This document shows positions 6,747-11,099 of a stretch of DNA of 11,099 bases, piece after piece. This stretch comes from Candidatus Binatia bacterium (GTDB lineage Bacteria > Desulfobacterota_B > Binatia > UBA9968), in contig JAICHC010000036.1 in the NCBI GenBank assembly GCA_025922795.1, forward strand, positions 1 to 11,099. The letters are read 5' to 3'. Numbering within the stretch: the first letter of the stretch is position 1; every line of letters starts with the position of its first letter. The notes beneath the pieces are model-generated. The model was not told where the DNA came from, made no database searches, and saw nothing but the letters and a program-made list of their open reading frames with translations. Made by a program: the position numbers and the translations under genes.

Positions 6747-6750
6747 GGAG
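6747..6750 (+). promoter_or_regulatory. Ribosome binding site that decides the molybdenum hydroxylase start
   Basis: GGAG lies 5 bases before ATG 6756. The alternative upstream TTG at 6738 has no such site, so the start at 6756 is preferred. Confidence 0.65.
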
Positions 6751-6755
6751 ACGAG

Positions 6756-8969
6756 ATGGCGAAGCGACAGCTCAAGTACGTCGGCCACAACGTGGCGCGC
6801 GTCGATGGCATCGACAAAGTCACGGGCAAAGCAAAGTTCGTCGGCGACATCACCGTTCCGGGCATGCTCGACGGCAAGATCCTGCGCAGTCCCTATCCGC
6901 ACGCGCGCATTGGTTCCATAGACACCACACAAGCGGAGCGGTTGCCCGGTGTCGTCGCGGTGCTGACGGGAGCGGACCTCGCCGACGTAAATCCCATCTA
7001 CAACGGCCGGCCGGTGATCGCCATGAATAAGGTGCGCTACGCCGGCGAGCCTGTGGCGGCCGTGGCGGCCCAGGACTTGGCGAGCGCGGAAGAGGCGCTG
7101 TCGTTGATTGCGGTCAGCTACGAAGAGTTGCCAGTCGTAACCGGTATCGATGCTGCGCTCAAAAACGGCGCGCCCGTCATCCACGAGGATAAGACCGGAA
7201 ACATCGGCACGCACGAAAGAGTGGTTCGTGGCAACATCGACGAGGGATTCGCCCAATCGGAGGAAATCGTCGAAGACCTGTTTACTTTCCCCATGGTCTA
7301 TCACTTTGCGATGGAGCCTCATTCCGTCATTGCCCACTATGGCGACGACGATGAGATCACGGTCTGGTCCTCCGCGCAGCATCCGTTTCAGGTGCGCGGC
7401 GATATCGCCAGGATCTTCAAAGTGGCGCCGGCGAAGGTGCGTCTGATCATCCATTATCTTGGCGGCGGCTACGGCAGCAAGTCGTATACGAAATTCGAAC
7501 CGTTGGTCGTCGCCCTGGCGCGCAAGGCCAGACAACCGGTGCGGATCTGCAACTCGGTCGGCGAATCGATGGTGACCGTGCGCCGTCACGGCGCCCGCGT
7601 GAGAATCAAGACTGGCGTCAAACGCGACGGCACGATCATGGCCCGCGAGGCCAAGATTTATCTCGACACCGGCGGCTACGATGACAACGGTCCGCAGGTG
7701 ACGGCGCGCTCGGCGACCCGAGTGCTCGGCCCGTACTGGATTCCGCACATTCGCACCGACGCCTATCAAGTTTATACCAATACCGGCTCGGCGGGCTCCT
7801 ATCGCGCCATCGGCGCGCCGCAGGTCATTTTTGCCGGTGAATCGCAAATCGAAATGATCGCGGCCAGAATCGGCATGGACGCGGCAGAACTGCGGATGAA
7901 AAACCTGCTGCGAAAGGGCCAGGAGCTGCGTCCCGGACTGAAGGGCATCGATGCCGACCTGGCGGCGAGTTTAAGGAGCTTGGTACGTGAAAGCGGTTGG
8001 AAAAAAGCGCTCAGGAAAAAAAACCCGCCGGTCGGGATGGCCTGCGCGATCACAAACGCTGGCGCGACGCCGGTATCGGTGGCGATGATCCGGATGCAGT
8101 CGGACGGCATCGCCAACATCGTCGCCGGCAGCACGGAAATGGGCCAGGGAGTGCGGACGACATTAACGCAGATTGCCGCCGAGGAATTGACTCTGCCGAT
8201 GGAACAGTTCCGCATGGCGGGGGCCGATACGAAGGTGACACCCTACGATAGTTCGACCGGTTCGAGCCGGTCGACAACTCTCATGGGAACAGCGGTGCAA
8301 AAAGCGGCGCGCGACTTGAAACAGCAATTCATCGCGATTGGCGCCCAAGCGATGGCCGTGCAGTCGAAGCAGATTCGGGTCGAAGCCGGCGCGCTCATTT
8401 GCGGCGAATCCCGGCTGACGTTCAAAGAAGCTTTTGAGCGCCGCTTCGGCAAGGGCTCCGGCGGTGAGATGATCGGCCGCGGCGAGGTGGGGCCGGAAAT
8501 AACCAATAACGCGCTGCCGGTTTTCTGGGAAGTGGGGATGGGCTATGCCGAGGTCGCCGTCGACCAGGAAACCGGCGAAGTGACGCTCAAAAAGTTTATC
8601 TCCGTTGCCGACGTCGGCAAAGCGATTCATCCGGAGCACTGCGTCGCTCAGGAAGAAGGCGCGGCCATGCAGGGAATCGGCCACACGTTCTTCGAGCAAC
8701 TGATCTATGACCATGGTCAGCTGCTCAATTCCAGTTTGGTCGATTACCGAGTGCCGACTTTTTCGGATGTGCCCGGGGAGTTTCACACGGCATTAATCGA
8801 AAATGGCGACGGTCCCGGCCCGTTCGGCGTGCGCGGGATGGCCGAGGGCGGCATTCTGTCGGTTGCACCGTCCGTATGCAACGCTATCGATCGCGCCACC
8901 GGCGTGCGCATCAAAGACTTACCGCTCACACCCGAACGCGTCTGGCGCGCGCTTAAGGATGCCAAGTAG
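6756..8969 (+). CDS. Xanthine dehydrogenase family molybdopterin-binding (large) subunit, partners missing
   Basis: A 737-residue large subunit of the molybdenum hydroxylase (xanthine oxidase/CoxL) family, which binds the Mo-cytosine- or pterin-dinucleotide cofactor and hydroxylates with water-derived oxygen. Hallmarks are the N-terminal RVDGIDKVTGKAKFVGDI, LRSPYPHARI and YAGEPVAAV (hammerhead domain), Gln208 in SAQHP, GGGYGSK (236-242), SYRAIGAP with Arg350, GQG (463-465), the DSSTGSSRST stretch, and the catalytic Glu697 in GMAEGG. The active-site loop is SYRAIGAP and lacks the AYRCSFR motif of form I CO dehydrogenase, so this is not that enzyme. The substrate is unknown; N-heteroaromatics, aldehydes or aromatic acyl-CoA are family options. 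Length is near the family norm (about 750-800). The usual FAD and 2Fe-2S subunit genes are on neither side: SfsA is divergent upstream and a GNAT lies 44 bases downstream. It may pair with subunits encoded elsewhere. Confidence 0.93.
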   Translation: MAKRQLKYVGHNVARVDGIDKVTGKAKFVGDITVPGMLDGKILRSPYPHARIGSIDTTQAERLPGVVAVLTGADLADVNPIYNGRPVIAMNKVRYAGEPVAAVAAQDLASAEEALSLIAVSYEELPVVTGIDAALKNGAPVIHEDKTGNIGTHERVVRGNIDEGFAQSEEIVEDLFTFPMVYHFAMEPHSVIAHYGDDDEITVWSSAQHPFQVRGDIARIFKVAPAKVRLIIHYLGGGYGSKSYTKFEPLVVALARKARQPVRICNSVGESMVTVRRHGARVRIKTGVKRDGTIMAREAKIYLDTGGYDDNGPQVTARSATRVLGPYWIPHIRTDAYQVYTNTGSAGSYRAIGAPQVIFAGESQIEMIAARIGMDAAELRMKNLLRKGQELRPGLKGIDADLAASLRSLVRESGWKKALRKKNPPVGMACAITNAGATPVSVAMIRMQSDGIANIVAGSTEMGQGVRTTLTQIAAEELTLPMEQFRMAGADTKVTPYDSSTGSSRSTTLMGTAVQKAARDLKQQFIAIGAQAMAVQSKQIRVEAGALICGESRLTFKEAFERRFGKGSGGEMIGRGEVGPEITNNALPVFWEVGMGYAEVAVDQETGEVTLKKFISVADVGKAIHPEHCVAQEEGAAMQGIGHTFFEQLIYDHGQLLNSSLVDYRVPTFSDVPGEFHTALIENGDGPGPFGVRGMAEGGILSVAPSVCNAIDRATGVRIKDLPLTPERVWRALKDAK

Positions 8970-9013
8970 CGGCTGCGGACAGCGCAAGCCCGGCAGCAGA
9001 GATTGTGCGATTC

Positions 9014-9538
9014 ATGGATAGTCCGACGACGAAATCTTCCAGTAAGATTCCGCGATTTCACATTCGAGCGGCAACCAAGTCGGATGTACCGGTGATTCTC
9101 TCGTTTATCACCCAGCTAGCCGCTTACGAGCACCTGGCGCACGAAGTCGTTGCCAGCGAAAAAATTTTGCGCGCAACACTCTTCGGCAGCCGTCGCACCG
9201 CCGAGGCCGCGATCGGTTGCTTCGAAAAGCGCCCGATCGGCTTTGTGCTTTTCTTTCACAATTACTCGACCTTTCTCGGGCAACCGGGGATCTATATTGA
9301 AGATCTCTTCGTCGATGAGGCGTTTCGCCGGCGCGGGTTCGGCGCCGCATTACTGCGCTACGTCGCCCGCCTGGCCAAGCAACGAAAATGCGGCCGGTTG
9401 GAGTGGTCGGTATTGGATTGGAATGAACCTGCGGTCAAGTTTTACAAAAAGCTCGGCGCGAGGCCGATGAGCGACTGGACGGTCTTTAGGGTGACGGGCG
9501 AAGCTTTGACAAGGTTGGCCGCGATCGCAGACTCCTAG
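9014..9538 (+). CDS. GNAT N-acetyltransferase, diamine/thialysine acetyltransferase type
   Basis: A 174-residue GNAT protein that transfers acetyl from acetyl-CoA to an amine. IRAATKSD (17-24) is the first strand. FFHNYSTFLGQPGIYIEDLFV (80-100, read in two parts around Gly89) is the block typical of spermidine/spermine or thialysine acetyltransferases. RRRGFG (105-110) is the acetyl-CoA pyrophosphate loop. WNEPAVKFYKKLGA (136-149) includes Tyr144, the usual general acid. Likely substrates are polyamines, thialysine or related lysine analogues; the exact one cannot be read. ATG 9014 is preferred: the in-frame GTG at 9005 is too close to the AGAG sequence at 8999-9002. It follows the molybdenum hydroxylase gene on the same strand with a 44-base gap and no visible terminator, so read-through is likely, but a functional link is doubtful. 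Its end converges on the kinase gene 50 bases away. Confidence 0.92.
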   Translation: MDSPTTKSSSKIPRFHIRAATKSDVPVILSFITQLAAYEHLAHEVVASEKILRATLFGSRRTAEAAIGCFEKRPIGFVLFFHNYSTFLGQPGIYIEDLFVDEAFRRRGFGAALLRYVARLAKQRKCGRLEWSVLDWNEPAVKFYKKLGARPMSDWTVFRVTGEALTRLAAIADS

Positions 9539-9588
9539 CTCGGTTGCGCGATCCGCAGCCCGTCGGCATTTCACCTCGAAGTTCTGCT

Positions 9589-10269
9589 CTAGCTTTGATT
9601 GAAAGGCACAGTGATTTTTATTTCCGTTCCTTTTCCGGGTGCCGAATCGAGACGAATTGCGCCGCCGATTTTTTCAATTCTTCCTCTCATGCTCTTGAGC
9701 CCGTAATGGCTGCTGCCTTCGATGGCAGCCGGGTCGAACCCGACGCCATTATCGCGCAAGCTCGCCTGGCAGCCTTCGGCTGTGCTCGTCAAGGTCAGCC
9801 GCAGCTCGGTCGCCCGGGAATGGCGCACGGCATTTAAAATGCCTTCGCGCAAAGTGAAGTACAGTTCTCTTTCAAGCTTGGTCGGCAAGCTCCGGGGTCC
9901 GACCGCGCATCGAAAGTCGAGCTTGAATCCTGTGCGAGCGCGAAATATTTCTAGTTCTTGTTTGAGCCGCCGCTCCAGAGAACCGGCTTGGAGCTCCTCG
10001 GGGTTCTGATTTTCCGCGAGTAGATTGCGAATCTCGGTGATCGCCTTATCGATGTTTTCCTCGATGACGTGAAGTTCTTTTTCCAGCGCAGCGCGATTGT
10101 CCAGAAGCTGATGTCGCGAGGTTTCGGCGCGCAGGCGGGTGCCGGACAGCAACTGCAATACCCGGTCGTGCAGCTCGCGGGAGATTCTTTGCCGCTCTTC
10201 GCTGACCGCCTTCGAGGGGTCGCCCGGTGATTTTTTGGTTTTTTGTTCCACGGTCTTCAGTCGTTGCAC
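9589..10269 (-). CDS. Soluble sensor histidine kinase, NarL/DegS type (HisKA_3 plus HATPase)
   Basis: At least 226 residues carrying only the kinase module. The dimerisation/phosphoacceptor helix has RISRELHDRVLQ with His34. The ATP-binding domain has the N box EGILNAVRHS (Asn146), the G1 box DNGVGFD (173-179), and the GLKSMRGR block followed by GGAIRLDSAPGKGTEI. The helix around 44-90 is predicted to complete the dimer bundle. No membrane helix or recognisable sensor domain is present. The only in-frame start is GTG 10269, with a weak AAGGT upstream. The frame stays open and protein-like up to 10360 without any ATG, GTG or TTG, and an ATG at 10411 lies in another frame, so the true N-terminus may be frameshifted (see findings). 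No response regulator gene is adjacent, so the partner is unknown. The 211-base gap to the HAD gene holds nothing else I recognise. Confidence 0.88.
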   Translation of the reverse strand: MQRLKTVEQKTKKSPGDPSKAVSEERQRISRELHDRVLQLLSGTRLRAETSRHQLLDNRAALEKELHVIEENIDKAITEIRNLLAENQNPEELQAGSLERRLKQELEIFRARTGFKLDFRCAVGPRSLPTKLERELYFTLREGILNAVRHSRATELRLTLTSTAEGCQASLRDNGVGFDPAAIEGSSHYGLKSMRGRIEKIGGAIRLDSAPGKGTEIKITVPFNQS

Positions 10270-10480
10270 GCCAAACCGACCTTCGAGTTCACCGAACGCA
10301 ACTGTTGTTGCGGCGCCGTCAGCGAAAATCGGCGTTATTTGACCCGGTGAAGACGCCGGTCAGGATTCCGCGCTGTTTTGGCAGGACGGTTCCTGGGTTA
10401 GAAAACGACATTAAACGCTCGCTCAAGTAGCTGCCGTGTAACGCAGCCGTCCCGAGGTGTCAAGTTGGAATTGCCGCCGG

Positions 10481-11099
10481 TTACTGGATTAAATCGAAAA
10501 CCGAGCTGAGGCTCGAAATACGCTCTTCATTGTTGGCGCTTGCCAGCCGGCGACGGTCGACGAGGACAGCGCGCAATCCCGCCTTACTGGCGCCGAGCCG
10601 ATCATTGATTTCACTGTCGCCGACATGAAGACTCTCTTCCGGCCTGATCTCGTGGCGCTTCAATGCGGCGTGAAAGATTTCTGCCTCGGGTTTTGCGTAG
10701 CCCACCCGGCTCGACACGAAAATATGATCGAAGCATGAACCCACGCCAAGGCCGTCAACGATCTGCACCAAGCGCGAATCGAAATTCGAGATCACGCTCA
10801 AATTCAATCCGCGCTGCTTCAGGCCGGCCAGCGTGTCAGCGACTTCCGGATAAAGACTCCAGGCGCGCGGCTCGGCGAAATAGGAGAACAGGCCGTCGAA
10901 GAATTCGTCAAATCGTGCAAACGGGCTCCATGGCTCAAATACCCGCGCCACCAGGTTCTTCCACCAATCGCGTTCCAGCGAAGTCAGGGTTTCTTCCAGC
11001 GCTCCAGGGAAAGCCAGCCGCGGCGCTGTCTCAAAGCAGACGCGAAAACACTCAGAAATTTCGGACGGTGGAACGTCGAGGCCGTACTTCGCTGCGTAC
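10481..11099 (-). CDS. HAD-IA hydrolase (REG-2/HDHD3-like), 5' end outside the window
   Basis: About 206 residues of a HAD superfamily hydrolase; the reading frame stays open to the right edge, so the start and the nucleophile motif I (DxDxT or similar) are missing. The visible part begins at an AAKYGLDVPP segment and continues through the cap domain (CFETAPRLAFPGA, then EREWW-like RDWWKNLV). Motif II is VISNFDSR, motif III has the Lys of GYAKPEAEIF, and motif IV is HVGDSEINDRLGA. The GTG at 10951 is internal, since the upstream codons match the family cap. Such proteins are usually small-molecule phosphatases or dehalogenase-like enzymes; the substrate is unknown. It is upstream of the kinase on the same strand, 211 bases away, so a common operon is uncertain. 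Confidence 0.9.
   Translation of the reverse strand, partial: YAAKYGLDVPPSEISECFRVCFETAPRLAFPGALEETLTSLERDWWKNLVARVFEPWSPFARFDEFFDGLFSYFAEPRAWSLYPEVADTLAGLKQRGLNLSVISNFDSRLVQIVDGLGVGSCFDHIFVSSRVGYAKPEAEIFHAALKRHEIRPEESLHVGDSEINDRLGASKAGLRAVLVDRRRLASANNEERISSLSSVFDLIQ

Noticed and set aside
6732..7847. Long antisense open frame (371 codons) inside the molybdenum hydroxylase gene
   Set aside because: No recognisable motif, no ribosome binding site, and fully opposite a well-conserved gene.
6756..8969. Form I CO dehydrogenase large subunit (CoxL)
   Set aside because: The diagnostic AYRCSFR loop is absent (SYRAIGAP instead) and the CoxM/CoxS genes are missing.
10481..10951. Complete short HAD protein starting at GTG 10951
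   Set aside because: The frame continues upstream to the window edge with a typical HAD-IA cap sequence, so this GTG is an internal valine codon and the gene is partial.

Overview
The window looks like chromosomal DNA from a GC-rich, Gram-negative, probably soil-dwelling bacterium with a large catabolic repertoire. Gene style (a stand-alone DMSO-reductase-family enzyme, a CoxL/XdhA-type subunit, a monocarboxylate-like MFS carrier, SDR and DapA-superfamily enzymes, SfsA) is reminiscent of Proteobacteria or of uncultivated lineages such as Binatia, Tectomicrobia or NC10. That placement is an impression, not a computed assignment. No tRNA, rRNA, CRISPR array, transposase or phage gene was seen, and no gene-free stretch exceeds about 210 bases.

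Layout. (1) 1-182: intergenic, with an imperfect inverted repeat at 88-120. (2) 183-2585 (+): DMSO-reductase-family molybdopterin enzyme with an N-terminal 4Fe-4S site. (3) 2716-3935 (+): a complete MFS transporter interrupted by two +1 frameshifts, both in homopolymer runs. It is flanked by a weak palindrome (2586-2619) and a perfect 14-bp-arm palindrome (3972-4000). (4) 5778 to 4013 (-): a tight two-gene operon, a DapA-superfamily hydratase-aldolase closest to trans-o-hydroxybenzylidenepyruvate hydratase-aldolase, then an SDR whose catalytic Ser and Tyr are replaced. (5) 6612-5917 (-): SfsA. (6) 6756-8969 (+): molybdenum hydroxylase large subunit without its FAD and 2Fe-2S partners. (7) 9014-9538 (+): diamine/thialysine-type GNAT acetyltransferase. 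(8) 10269-9589 (-): soluble NarL-type histidine kinase without an adjacent response regulator. (9) 11099-10481 (-): HAD-IA hydrolase running off the right edge.

How the genes may work together (inference). The left two thirds reads as a catabolic neighbourhood for an aromatic or other organic acid: an organic-acid-like MFS carrier, an aldolase expected to release pyruvate from an aryl side chain, an SDR, and two unrelated molybdenum/tungsten enzymes. Neither molybdoenzyme has electron-transfer partners here, so each must borrow partners encoded elsewhere or do chemistry that needs none. SfsA, the GNAT, the kinase and the HAD protein look like ordinary background genes. The most unusual points are the SDR lacking its catalytic Ser/Tyr, the partnerless molybdoenzymes, and the run of homopolymer frameshifts in the MFS gene, possibly with a third in the kinase. 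I did not find evidence for a wholly new type of system.
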